From NCBI GenBank assembly GCA_024803745.1, contig JANJXV010000159.1:1734498-1798497 (forward strand): DNA of 64,000 bases. The letters run 5' to 3'. The position numbers were made by a program, and so were the translations under genes. Below are positions 10,201-22,200 of this stretch, in pieces (positions within the stretch are counted from its first letter, which is position 1; every line of letters starts with the position of its first letter). The notes beneath the pieces are model-generated. The model did no database searches. It saw nothing but the letters and a program-made list of their open reading frames with translations, and was not told the origin of the DNA. The DNA is from Megascapheus bottae. Lineage: Eukaryota > Chordata > Mammalia > Rodentia > Geomyidae.

Positions 10201-11006
10201 CATAGAGTGGAGGTGTGTGAAGTCACAGAATGGAGGTGTGTGAAGTCAGAGAATGGAGGTGTGTGAAGTCATAGAATTGAGGTGTGTGAAGTCAAAGAAT
10301 GGAGGTGTGTGAAGTCATAAAATGGAGGTGTGTGAATTCATAGAATGGAGGTGTGTGAAGTCACAATGGAGTTGTGTGAAGTCAGACAATGGTTGTTTTT
10401 GATGTCAACGAATGGAGGTGTGTGAAGTCATAGAATGGAGGTGTGTGAAGTCAGATTGGAGGTGTGTGAAATCACAGAATGGAGGTGTCTCAACTCAGAA
10501 ATGAGGTGTGTAAAGTCATAGAATGGAGGTGTGTGAAGTCATAGAATGGAAGTGTGTGAAATCATAGAATGGATGTGTGTGAAGTCAAAGAACTGAGGTG
10601 TGTGAAGTCAGAATGGAGGTGTGTGAAATCAGAATGGAGGTGAGTGAAGTCATAGAATATAGGTGTGTGAAGTCATAGAATGGAGGTGTGTGAAGTTAGA
10701 TTGGAGGTGTGTGAAATCACAGAATGGAGGTGTGTGAAGTCACAGAATGGAGGTGTGTGAAGTCATAGAATGGAAGTGTGTGAAAACATTGAATGGAGGT
10801 GTGTGAAGTCACAGAATTGAGGTGTGTGAAATCAGAATGGAGGTGTGTGAAGTCAGAATGGAGGTGAGTGAAGTCATAGAATGGAGGTGTGTGAAGTCAT
10901 AGAATGGAGGTCTATTAACTCAGAATGGAGGTTTGTGAAGTCATAGAATGGAGGTGTGTGAAGTCACAGAATGGAGGTGTGTGAAGTCATAGAATGGAGG
11001 TGTGTG

Positions 11007-11905
11007 AAGTCATAAAATGGAGGTGTGTGAATTCATAGAATGGAGGTGTGTGAAGTCACAATGGAATTGTGTGAAGTCATAGAATGGTTGTTTTTGATGT
11101 CAACGAATGGAGGTGTGTGAAGTCATAGAATGGAGGTGTGTGAAATCATATAATGGAAGTGTGTGAAATCATAGAATGGATGTTTGTGAAATCAAAGAAC
11201 TGAGGTGTGTGAAGTCAGATTGGAGGTGTGTGAAATCACAGAATGGAGGTGTGTCAACTCAGAAATGAGGTGTGTGAAATCATAAAATGGATGTGTGTGA
11301 AGTCAAAGAACTGAGGTGTGTGAAGTCAGAATGAACGTGTGTGAAGTCACAGAGGAGGTGTGTGAAGTCACAGAATGGATGTTTGTGAAGTAAGAATGAA
11401 GGTGTTTAAAGTCATAGAATGGAGGTGTGTGAAGTCAAAGAATGAAGGTGTGTGAAGTCATAGAATGGAGGTGTGTGAAGTCATAGAATTGAGGTGTGTG
11501 AAGTCATAGAATGGAGGTGTGTGAAGTCACAGAATGGAGGTGTGTGAAGTCAGAATGGAATTGTGTGAAGTCATAGACTGAGGTGGGTGAAGTCATAGAA
11601 AGGAGGTGTGGGAAGTCATAGAATGGAGGAGTGTGAAGTCATAGAGTGGAGGTGAGTGAAGTCACAGATTCGAGGTCTGTGAGGTCATAGAATGGAGGTG
11701 TGTGAAGTCAGAATGGAGGTGTGTGAAATCATAGAATGGAGATGTGTGAACACATAGAATGGAGTTGTGTGACGTCACAATGGAAGTGTGTGAAGTCATA
11801 GAATGGAGGTGTGAGAAGTCACAGAATGGAGGTGTGTGAAGTCATAAAATGAAGGTATGTGAAGTCAGAATGGAGGTGTGTGAAGTCACAGAATGGAGGT
11901 GTGTG
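11007..11905. repeat. 899-bp tandem unit, first copy
   Basis: Sequence from about 11,007 recurs 899 bp downstream, including the ordered markers GATGTCAACGAATGG, CATATAATGGAAG, AACTGAGG, TGAACGTG, GGTGGGTG, TTCGAGG and the TGACGTCA site. Boundaries are approximate because the edges are ordinary monomers. The same pair also occurs near 15,085-16,882 and 52,645-54,442. Confidence 0.8.
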
Positions 11906-12804
11906 AAGTCATAAAATGGAGGTGTGTGAATTCATAGAATGGAGGTGTGTGAAGTCACAATGGAATTGTGTGAAGTCATAGAATGGTTGTTTTTGATGTC
12001 AACGAATGGAGGTGTGTGAAGTCATAGAATGGAGGTGTGTGAAATCATATAATGGAAGTGTGTGAAATCATAGAATGGATGTGTGTGAAATCAAAGAACT
12101 GAGGTGTGTGAAGTCAGATTGGAGGTGTGTGAAATCACAGAATGGAGGTGTGTCAACTCAGAAATGAGGTGTGTGAAATCATAAAATGGATGTGTGTGAA
12201 GTCAAAGAACTGAGGTGTGTGAAGTCAGAATGAACGTGTGTGAAGTCACAGAGGAGGTGTGTGAAGTCACAGAATGGATGTTTGTGAAGTAAGAATGAAG
12301 GTGTTTAAAGTCATAGAATGGAGGTGTGTGAAGTCAAAGAATGAAGGTGTGTGAAGTCAAGGATGGAGGTGTGTGAATTCATAGAATTGAGGTGTGTGAA
12401 GTCATAGAATGGAGGTGTGTGAAGTCACAGAATGGAGGTGTGTGAAGTCAGAATGGAATTTTGTGAAGTCATAGACTGAGGTGGGTGAAGTCATAGAAAG
12501 GAGGTGTGGGAAGTCATAGAATGGAGGAGTGTGAAGTCATAGAGTGGAGATGAGTGAAGTCACAGATTCGAGGTCTGTGAGGTCATAGAATGGAGGTGTG
12601 TGAAGTCAGAATGGAGGTGTGTGAAATCATAGAATGGAGATGTGTGAACACATAGAATGGAGTTGTGTGACGTCACAATGGAAGTGTGTGAAGTCATAGA
12701 ATGGAGGTGTGAGAAGTCACAGAATGGAGGTGTGTGAAGTCATAAAATGAAGGTGTATGAAGTCAGAATGGAGGTGTGTGAAGTCACAGAATGGAGGTGT
12801 GTGA
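11906..12804. repeat. 899-bp tandem unit, second copy
   Basis: Near-identical to the preceding unit. Differences include GATGTTTGTG becoming GATGTGTGTG, TCATAGAATGG becoming TCAAGGATGG, and GGAATTGTG becoming GGAATTTTG at about 12,460. Confidence 0.8.
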
Positions 12805-13538
12805 ACTCAGAATGGAGGTGTGTGAAGTCATAGATGGAGGTGTGATAAGTCATAGTATGGAGGTGTGTGAAATCACAGAATGGAGTTTTTTGAAGTCACA
12901 GAATGGAGCTGTGTGAAGTCAGAACGGAGGTGTGTGAAGTCATAGGATGGAGGTGTGTGAAGTCAGAATGGAGGTGTGTGAACTCATAGAATGGAGGTGT
13001 GGGAAGTCACAATGGAGGTGTGTGAAGTCATAGAATGGAGGTGTGTGAAGTCACAGAATGGAGGTGTGTGAATTCATAGAATGGAGGTGTGTGAAGTCAT
13101 AGAATGAAGGTGTGTGAAGTCATAGAATGGAGGTGTGTAAATTCATAGATTGGAGGTGTGTGAAGTCACAGAATGGAGGTTTGTGTACTCAAAATGGAGG
13201 TGTTTGAAGTCAAAGAATGGAGGTGTGTGAAGTCATAGAATGGAAGTGTGTGAAGGCATAGAATGGAGGTGTGTGAACCCAGAATGCAGGTTTGTGAAGT
13301 CACAGAATGGAGGTGTGTGAAGTCAAAGAATGGATGTTTCTAAAGTAAGAATGAAGGTGTGTGAAGTCATAGAATGGAGGTGTGTGAAGTCAAAATGGAG
13401 GTGTGTTTACTCATAGAATGGAGGTGTGTTAACTCATAGAATTGAGGTGTGTGAAGTCATGGAATGGAGTTGTGTGAAGTCCAAGAATGGAGGTGTGTGA
13501 AGTCAAAGAATGGAGGTGTGTGAAGTCAGAATGGAGGT

Positions 13539-13857
13539 TGCCGGGGCAAACCGGCGGCAAACCAGGGTTCGCAGATTGGGGTTCCTGAAATCGGGGGCAA
13601 GGACTAGCAAGAAATAGAAGAGAGACAGACACAGCGGGTCCGGGATGTCCGCAGTCCAGGTAAAGACTGCCGAGACTGCCGGTTTATTTTCCACTCCCCC
13701 TTCTTCCCTCCTCCTGACCCAGGGAACCTCCAGGTGTTACATTCATATGGTAATTCTCAGGTCATTTGCATAGAATAGGGCCTGAAAGCAATAAGACAAT
13801 AAAGCCATCGTCTGATGCAAGGCAAGGTACAGTTTGATTCCACTCTGGCTCACAACA
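13539..13857 (-). mobile_element. Solo LTR copy 4 (type C)
   Basis: Flanked by GGAGGT at 13,533-13,538 and 13,858-13,863. Type C bases: offset 10 A, 17 C (gaining a CpG), 129 C, 245 T, 284 G. The left neighbour is the short monomer form GTCAGAATGG, shared with copies 5, 12 and 14 and not with the other ten copies. Confidence 0.85.
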
Positions 13858-16800
13858 GGAGGTGTGTGAAGTCACAGAATTGAAGTGTGTGAAGTCAAAA
13901 TGGAGGTGTGTGAAGTCACAGAATGGAGGTCTGTGAAGACACAGAATAGAGGTGTGTGAAGTCAGAATGGAGGTGTGTGAAGTCAGAATGGAGGTGTGTG
14001 AAATCATAGAATGGAGGTGTGTGAAGCCACAACGCAGGTGTGTGAACTCATGGAAAGAAGGTGTGTGAAGTAAAATTGCAGGTGTGTGAAGTCATAGAAT
14101 GGAGGTGTGAGAAGTCATAGAATGGAGGTGTGTGAAGTCACAGAATGGAGGTGTGTGAAGTCATAGAATGGAGGTGTGTGAAGTCACAGAATGGAGGTGT
14201 GTGAAGTCATAGAATGGAGGTGTGTGAAGTCACAGAATGGAGGTGTGTGAAGTCACAGAATGCAGGTGTGTGAAGTCATAGAATGGAGGTGTGTGAAATC
14301 ATAGAATGGAGGTGTGTGAAGTCAGAATGGAGGTGTGTCAAGTCACAGAATTGAGGTGTGTGAAGTCAGAGAATGGAGGTGTGTGAAGTCAGAATGAAGG
14401 TGTTTGAAGTCATAGAGTGGAGGTGTGTGAAGTCACAGAATGGAGGTGTGTGAAGTCATAGAATGGAGGTGTGTGAAGTCAAATTGTAGGTGTGTGAACT
14501 CATAGAATGGAGGTGTGTGAACTCATAGAATGGAGGTGTGTGAAGTCATGGAATGGAGATGTGTGAAGTCAAAGAATGGAGGTGTGTGAAGTGAAACAAT
14601 AGAGGTGTTTGAAGTCACAGAAAGGAGGTGTGTGATGTCACAGAATGGAAGTGTGTGAAGTCAAAACGGAGGTGTGTGAAGTCACAGAATGGAGGTGTGT
14701 GAAGTCACAGAATGGAGGTGGGTGAAGTCAAAAAGGTGGTGTGTGAAGTAACAGAATGGAGGTGTGTGACGTCATAGAATGGAGGTTTGTGAAATCATAG
14801 AATGGAGGTATGAGAAGTCAGAATGGAGGTGTGTGAAGTCACGGAATTGAGGTGTGTGAAGTCACAGAATGGAGGTGTGTGAAGTCAGAATGGAGGTGTG
14901 TGAAGTCAAAGAATGGAGGTGTGTGAAGTCACAGAATGGATGTTTGTGAAGTAAGAATGAAGGTGTTTGAAGTCATAGAGTGGAGGTGTGTGAAGTCACA
15001 GAATGGAGGTGTGTGAAGTCATAGAATGGAGGTGTGTGAAGTCATAGAATTGAGGTGTGTGAAGTCATAGAATGGAGGTGTGTGAAGTCATAAAATGGAG
15101 GTGTGTGAATTCATAGAATGGAGGTGTGTGAAGTCACAATGGAGTTGTGTGAAGTCATACAATGGTTGTTTTTGATGTCAACGAATGGAGGTGTGTGAAG
15201 TCATAGAATGGAGGTGTGTGAAATCATATAATGGAAGTGTGTGAAATCATAGAATGGATGTTTGTGAAATCAAAGAACTGAGGTGTGTGAAGTCAGATTG
15301 GAGGTGTGTGAAATCACAGAATGGAGGTGTGTCAACTCAGAAATGAGGTGTGTGAAATCATAAAATGGATGTGTGTGAAGTCAAAGAACTGAGGTGTGTG
15401 AAGTCAGAATGAACGTGTGTGAAGTCACAGAGGAGGTGTGTGAAGTCACAGAATGGATGTTTGTGAAGTAAGAATGAAGGTGTTTAAAGTCATAGAATGG
15501 AGGTGTGTGAAGTCAAAGAATGAAGGTGTGTGAAGTCATAGAATGGAGGTGTGTGAAGTCATAGAATTGAGGTGTGTGAAGTCATAGAATGGAGGTGTGT
15601 GAAGTCACAGAATGGAGGTGTGTGAAGTCAGAATGGAATTGTGTGAAGTCATAGACTGAGGTGGGTGAAGTCATAGAAAGGAGGTGTGGGAAGTCATAGA
15701 ATGGAGGAGTGTGAAGTCATAGAGTGGAGGTGAGTGAAGTCACAGATTCGAGGTCTGTGAGGTCATAGAATGGAGGTGTGTGAAGTCAGAATGGAGGTGT
15801 GTGAAATCATAGAATGGAGATGTGTGAACACATAGAATGGAGTTGTGTGACGTCACAATGGAAGTGTGTGAAGTCATAGAATGGAGGTGTGAGAAGTCAC
15901 AGAATGGAGGTGTGTGAAGTCATAAAATGAAGGTATGTGAAGTCAGAATGGAGGTGTGTGAAGTCACAGAATGGAGGTGTGTGAAGTCATAAAATGGAGG
16001 TGTGTGAATTCATAGAATGGAGGTGTGTGAAGTCACAATGGAATTGTGTGAAGTCATAGAATGGTTGTTTTTGATGTCAACGAATGGAGGTGTGTGAAGT
16101 CATAGAATGGAGGTGTGTGAAATCATATAATGGAAGTGTGTGAAATCATAGAATGGATGTGTGTGAAATCAAAGAACTGAGGTGTGTGAAGTCAGATTGG
16201 AGGTGTGTGAAATCACAGAATGGAGGTGTGTCAACTCAGAAATGAGGTGTGTGAAATCATAAAATGGATGTGTGTGAAGTCAAAGAACTGAGGTGTGTGA
16301 AGTCAGAATGAACGTGTGTGAAGTCACAGAGGAGGTGTGTGAAGTCACAGAATGGATGTTTGTGAAGTAAGAATGAAGGTGTTTAAAGTCATAGAATGGA
16401 GGTGTGTGAAGTCAAAGAATGAAGGTGTGTGAAGTCAAGGATGGAGGTGTGTGAATTCATAGAATTGAGGTGTGTGAAGTCATAGAATGGAGGTGTGTGA
16501 AGTCACAGAATGGAGGTGTGTGAAGTCAGAATGGAATTGTGTGAAGTCATAGACTGAGGTGGGTGAAGTCATAGAAAGGAGGTGTGGGAAGTCATAGAAT
16601 GGAGGAGTGTGAAGTCATAGAGTGGAGGTGAGTGAAGTCACAGATTCGAGGTCTGTGAGGTCATAGAATGGAGGTGTGTGAAGTCAGAATGGAGGTGTGT
16701 GAAATCATAGAATGGAGATGTGTGAACACATAGAATGGAGTTGTGTGACGTCACAATGGAAGTGTGTGAAGTCATAGAATGGAGGTGTGAGAAGTCACAG

Positions 16801-17616
16801 AATGGAGGTGTGTGAAGTCATAAAATGAAGGTGTATGAAGTCAGAATGGAGGTGTGTGAAGTCACAGAATGGAGGTGTGTGAACTCAGAATGGAGGTGTG
16901 TGAAGTCATAGATGGAGGTGTGATAAGTCATAGTATGGAGGTGTGTGAAATCACAGAATGGAGTTTTTTGAAGTCACAGAATGGAGCTGTGTGAAGTCAG
17001 AACGGAGGTGTGTGAAGTCATAGGATGGAGGTGTGTGAAGTCAGAATGGAGGTGTGTGAACTCATAGAATGGAGGTGTGGGAAGTCACAATGGAGGTGTG
17101 TGAAGTCATAGAATGGAGGTGTGTGAAGTCACAGAATGGAGGTGTGTGAATTCATAGAATGGAGGTGTGTGAAGTCATAGAATGAAGGTGTGTGAAGTCA
17201 TAGAATGGAGGTGTGTAAATTCATAGATTGGAGGTGTGTGAAGTCACAGAATGGAGGTTTGTGTACTCAAAATGGAGGTGTTTGAAGTCAAAGAATGGAG
17301 GTGTGTGAAGTCATAGAATGGAAGTGTGTGAAGGCATAGAATGGAGGTGTGTGAACCCAGAATGCAGGTTTGTGAAGTCACAGAATGGAGGTGTGTGAAG
17401 TCAAAGAATGGATGTTTCTAAAGTAAGAATGAAGGTGTGTGAAGTCATAGAATGGAGGTGTGTGAAGTCAAAATGGAGGTGTGTTTACTCATAGAATGGA
17501 GGTGTGTTAACTCATAGAATTGAGGTGTGTGAAGTCATGGAATGGAGTTGTGTGAAGTCCAAGAATGGAGGTGTGTGAAGTCAAAGAATGGAGGTGTGTG
17601 AAGTCAGAATGGAGGT
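13858..17616. repeat. Array segment between LTR copies 4 and 5
   Basis: Monomers only. It holds the end of the first 4,078-bp unit and most of the second. TGACGTCA sites lie at 14,767-14,774 (followed by TAG), 15,848-15,855 and 16,746-16,753. A T-rich monomer near 15,165 marks the duplication junction. Confidence 0.9.
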
Positions 17617-19248
17617 TGCCGGGGCAAACCGGCGGCAAACCAGGGTTCGCAGATTGGGGTTCCTGAAATCGGGGGCAAGGACTAGCAAGAAATAGAAGAG
17701 AGACAGACACAGCGGGTCCGGGATGTCCGCAGTCCAGGTAAAGACTGCCGAGACTGCCGGTTTATTTTCCACTCCCCCTTCTTCCCTCCTCCTGACCCAG
17801 GGAACCTCCAGGTGTTACATTCATATGGTAATTCTCAGGTCATTTGCATAGAATAGGGCCTGAAAGCAATAAGACAATAAAGCCATCGTCTGATGCAAGG
17901 CAAGGTACAGTTTGATTCCACTCTGGCTCACAACAGGAGGTGTGTGAAGTCACAGAATTGAAGTGTGTGAAGTCAAAATGGAGGTGTGTGAAGTCACAGA
18001 ATGGAGGTCTGTGAAGACACAGAATAGAGGTGTGTGAAGTCAGAATGGAGGTGTGTGAAGTCAGAATGGAGGTGTGTGAAATCATAGAATGGAGGTGTGT
18101 GAAGCCACAACGCAGGTGTGTGAACTCATGGAAAGAAGGTGTGTGAAGTAAAATTGCAGGTGTGTGAAGTCATAGAATGGAGGTGTGAGAAGTCATAGAA
18201 TGGAGGTGTGTGAAGTCACAGAATGGAGGTGTGTGAAGTCATAGAATGGAGGTGTGTGAAGTCACAGAATGGAGGTGTGTGAAGTCATAGAATGGAGGTG
18301 TGTGAAGTCACAGAATGGAGGTGTGTGAAGTCACAGAATGCAGGTGTGTGAAGTCATAGAATGGAGGTGTGTGAAATCATAGAATGGAGGTGTGTGAAGT
18401 CAGAATGGAGGTGTGTCAAGTCACAGAATTGAGGTGTGTGAAGTCAGAGAATGGAGGTGTGTGAAGTCAGAATGAAGGTGTTTGAAGTCATAGAGTGGAG
18501 GTGTGTGAAGTCACAGAATGGAGGTGTGTGAAGTCATAGAATGGAGGTGTGTGAAGTCAAATTGTAGGTGTGTGAACTCATAGAATGGAGGTGTGTGAAC
18601 TCATAGAATGGAGGTGTGTGAAGTCATGGAATGGAGATGTGTGAAGTCAAAGAATGGAGGTGTGTGAAGTGAAACAATAGAGGTGTTTGAAGTCACAGAA
18701 AGGAGGTGTGTGATGTCACAGAATGGAAGTGTGTGAAGTCAAAACGGAGGTGTGTGAAGTCACAGAATGGAGGTGTGTGAAGTCACAGAATGGAGGTGGG
18801 TGAAGTCAAAAAGGTGGTGTGTGAAGTAACAGAATGGAGGTGTGTGACGTCATAGAATGGAGGTTTGTGAAATCATAGAATGGAGGTATGAGAAGTCAGA
18901 ATGGAGGTGTGTGAAGTCACGGAATTGAGGTGTGTGAAGTCACAGAATGGAGGTGTGTGAAGTCAGAATGGAGGTGTGTGAAGTCAAAGAATGGAGGTGT
19001 GTGAAGTCACAGAATGGATGTTTGTGAAGTAAGAATGAAGGTGTTTGAAGTCATAGAGTGGAGGTGTGTGAAGTCACAGAATGGAGGTGTGTGAAGTCAT
19101 AGAATGGAGGTGTGTGAAGTCATAGAATTGAGGTGTGTGAAGTCATAGAATGGAGGTGTGTGAAGTCATAAAATGGAGGTGTGTGAATTCATAGAATGGA
19201 GGTGTGTGAAGTCACAATGGAGTTGTGTGAAGTCATACAATGGTTGTT
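15171..19248. repeat. 4,078-bp tandem duplication, second copy (contains LTR 5)
   Basis: Second member of the pair. Its C-region sequence is closer to the single copy at about 52.7-56.8 kb than the first member is, for example at the GGAATTGTG and GGAGGTGAG sites, so the first member carries the derived changes or has been converted. Confidence 0.85.
17617..17935 (-). mobile_element. Solo LTR copy 5 (type C)
   Basis: Flanked by GGAGGT at 17,611-17,616 and 17,936-17,941. I see no difference from copy 4, in keeping with its origin in the 4,078-bp tandem duplication. Confidence 0.85.
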
Positions 19249-22200
19249 TTTGATGTCAACGAATGGAGGTGTGTGAAGTCATAGAATGGAGGTGTGTGAA
19301 GTCAAAGAACTGAGGTGTGTGAAGTCAGAATGGAGGTGTGTGAAGTCAGAATTGAGGTGAGTGAAGTCATATAGTATAGGTGTGTGAAGTCATAGAAGGG
19401 AGGTGTGTGAAGTCAGATTGGAGGTGTGTGAAATCAAAGAATGGAGGTGTGTGAAGTCACAGAATGGAGGTGTGTGAAGTCATAGAATGGAAGTGTGTGA
19501 AAACATTGAATGGAGGTGTGTGAAGTCACAGAATTGAGGTGTGTGAAGTCAGAATGGAGGTGTGTGAAGTCAGAATGGAGGTGAGTGAAGTCACAGAATG
19601 GAGGTGTGTGAAGTCATAGAATGGAGGTCTGTGAACTCAGAATGGAGGTGTGTGAAGTCAGAATGGAGGTGTGTCAAGTCACAGAATTGAGGTGTGTGAA
19701 GTCACAGAATGGAGGTGTGTGAAGTCAGAATGAAGGTGTGTGAAGTCACAGAGGAGGTGTGTGAAGTCACAGAATGGATGATTGTGAAGTAAGAATGAAG
19801 GTGTTTAAAGTCATAGAATGGAGGTGTGTGAAGTCAAAGAATGGAGGTGTGTGAAGTCATAGAATGGAGGTGTGTGAAGTCATAGAATGGAAGTGTGTGA
19901 AATCATAGAATGGATGTGTGTGAAGTCAAAGAACTGAGGTGTGTGAAGTCAGAATGGAGGTGTGTGAAGTCAGAATTGAGGTGAGTGAAGTCATATAATA
20001 TAGGTGTGTGAAGTCATAGAAGGGAGGTGTGTGAAGTCAGATTGGAGGTGTGTGAAATCAAAGAATGGAGGTGTGTGAAGTCACAGAATGGAGGTGTGTG
20101 AAGTCATAGAATGGAAGTGTGTGAAAACATTGAATGGAGGTGTGTGAAGTCACAGAATGGAGGTGTGTGAAGTCAGAATGGAGGTGTGTGAAGTCAGAAT
20201 GGAGGTGAGTGAAGTCATAGAATGGAGGTGTGTGAAGTCATAGAATGGAGGTCTGTGAACTCAGAATGGAGGTTTGTGAAGTCATAGAATGGAGGTGTGT
20301 GAAGACACAGAATGGAGGTGTGTGAAGTCATAGAATGGAGGTGTGTGAAATCATAAAATGGAGGTGTGTGAATTCATAGAATGGAGGTGTGTGAAGTCAC
20401 AATGGAATTGTGTGAAGTCATAGAATGGTTGTTTTTGATGTCAACGAATGGAGGTGTGTGAAGTCATAGAATGGAGGTGTGTGAAGTCATATAATGGAAG
20501 TGTGTGAAATCATAGAATGGATGTGTGTGAAATCAAAGAACTGAGGTGTGTGAAGTCAGATTGGAGGTGTGTGAAATCACAGACTGGAGGTTTGTCAACT
20601 CAGAAAGGAGGTGTGTGAAATCATAGAATGGATGTGTGTGAAGTCAAAGAACTGAGGTGTGTGAAGTCAGAATGGAGGTGTGTGAAGTCAGAATGGAGGT
20701 GTGTGAAGTCATAGAAAGGAAGTGTGTGAAGTCATAGAATGGAGGTCTGTGAACTCAGAATGGGGGTTGCGAAGTCATAGAATGGAGATGTGTGAAGTCA
20801 AATTGGAGGTGTGTGAACTCAGAGAATGGAGGTGTGTGAACTCATAGAATGGAGGTTTGTGAAGTCATGGAATGGCGGTGTGTGAAGTCAAAGAATGGAG
20901 GTGTGTGAAGTGAAACAATATAGGTGTGTGAAGTTACAGAATGGAGGTGTGTGAAGTCACAGATTGGAAGTGTGTGAAGGCAAAACGGAGGTGTGTGAAG
21001 TCACAGAATGGAGGTGTGTGAAGTCACAGAATGGAGGTGTGTGAAGTAAAAAATGTGGTGTGTGAAGTCACAGAATGGAGGTGTGTGAATTCATAGAATG
21101 GAGGATTGTGAAGTCAGAATGGAGGTGTGTGAAGTCAGAATGGAGGGGTGTGAAGTCAGAATGGAGGTGTGTGAAGTCACAGAATGGAGGTGTGTGAAGT
21201 CATAGAATGGAGGTGTGTGAAATCATAGAATGGAAGTGTGTGAAGTCAGAATGGAGGTGTGTCAAGTCACAGAATTGAGGTGTGTGAAGTCACAGAATGG
21301 AGGTGTGTGAAGTCAGAATGAAGGTGTGTGAAGTCACAGAGGAGGTGTGTGAAGTCACAGAATGGATGATTGTGAAGTAAGAATGAAGGTGTTTAAAGTC
21401 ATAGAATGGAGGTGTGTGAAGTCAAAGAATGGAGGTGTGTGAAGTCAAAGAATGGAGGTGTGTGAAGTCATAGAATTGAGGTGTGTGAAGTCATAGAATG
21501 GAGGTGTGTGAAGTCACAGAATGGAGGTGTGTGAAGTCAGAACGGAGTTGTGTGAAGTCATAGACTGAGGTGGGTGAAGTCATAGAAAGGAGGTGTGGGA
21601 AGTCATAGAATGGAGGAGTGTGAAGTCATAGAGTGGAGGTGAGTGAAGTCACAGATTCGAGGTCTGTGATGTCATAGAATGGAGATGTGTGAAGTGAGAA
21701 TGGAGGTATGTGAAATCATAGAATGGAGATGTGTGAACACATAGAATGGAGTTGTGTGACGTCACCATGGAAGTGTGTGAAGTCATAGAATGGAGGTGTG
21801 AGAAGTCACAGAATGGAGGTGTGTGAAGTCATAAAATGAAGGTGTGTGAAGTCAGAATGGAGGTGTGTGAAGTCACAGAATGGAGGTGTGTGAACTCAGA
21901 ATGGAGGTGTGTGAAGTCATAGATGGAGGTGTGTGAAGTCATAGTATGGAGGTGTGTGAAATCACAGAATGGAGTTTTGTGAAGTCACAGAATGGAGCTG
22001 TGTGAAGTCAGAACGGAGGTGTGTGAAGTCATAGAATGGAGGTGTGTGATGTCAGAATGGAGGTGTGTGAACTCATAGAATGGAGGTGTCTGAAGTCCCA
22101 GAATGTAGGTGTGTGAATTCATAGAGTGGAGGTGTGTGAAGTCATAGAATTGAGGTGTATGAAGTCATAGAATGGAGGTGTGTGAATTCATAGATTGGAG

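Larger units (their letters stand above)
7265..13538. repeat. Array segment between LTR copies 3 and 4
   Basis: More than 6 kb of monomers without an LTR. T-rich divergent monomers recur near 8,705, 9,155, 9,515, 10,395, 11,095 and 11,995, marking sub-units of roughly 0.4-0.9 kb. TGACGTCA palindromes lie at 11,770-11,777 and 12,668-12,675. The spacing of the flanking LTRs (6,593 bp) is exactly that of copies 11 and 12, so no net indel separates these paralogous stretches. Confidence 0.9.
11093..15170. repeat. 4,078-bp tandem duplication, first copy (contains LTR 4)
   Basis: Everything from about 11,093 recurs 4,078 bp downstream: the nested 899-bp pair, LTR copy 4 and its right flank. Copies look almost identical. 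One difference is at about 12,546 (GGAGATGAG here, GGAGGTGAG at about 16,624). The boundary lies within the T-rich monomer TTTTTGATGTCAACG and its neighbours, which read the same at both ends. The second block near 52.7-56.8 kb has only one copy. Confidence 0.85.
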
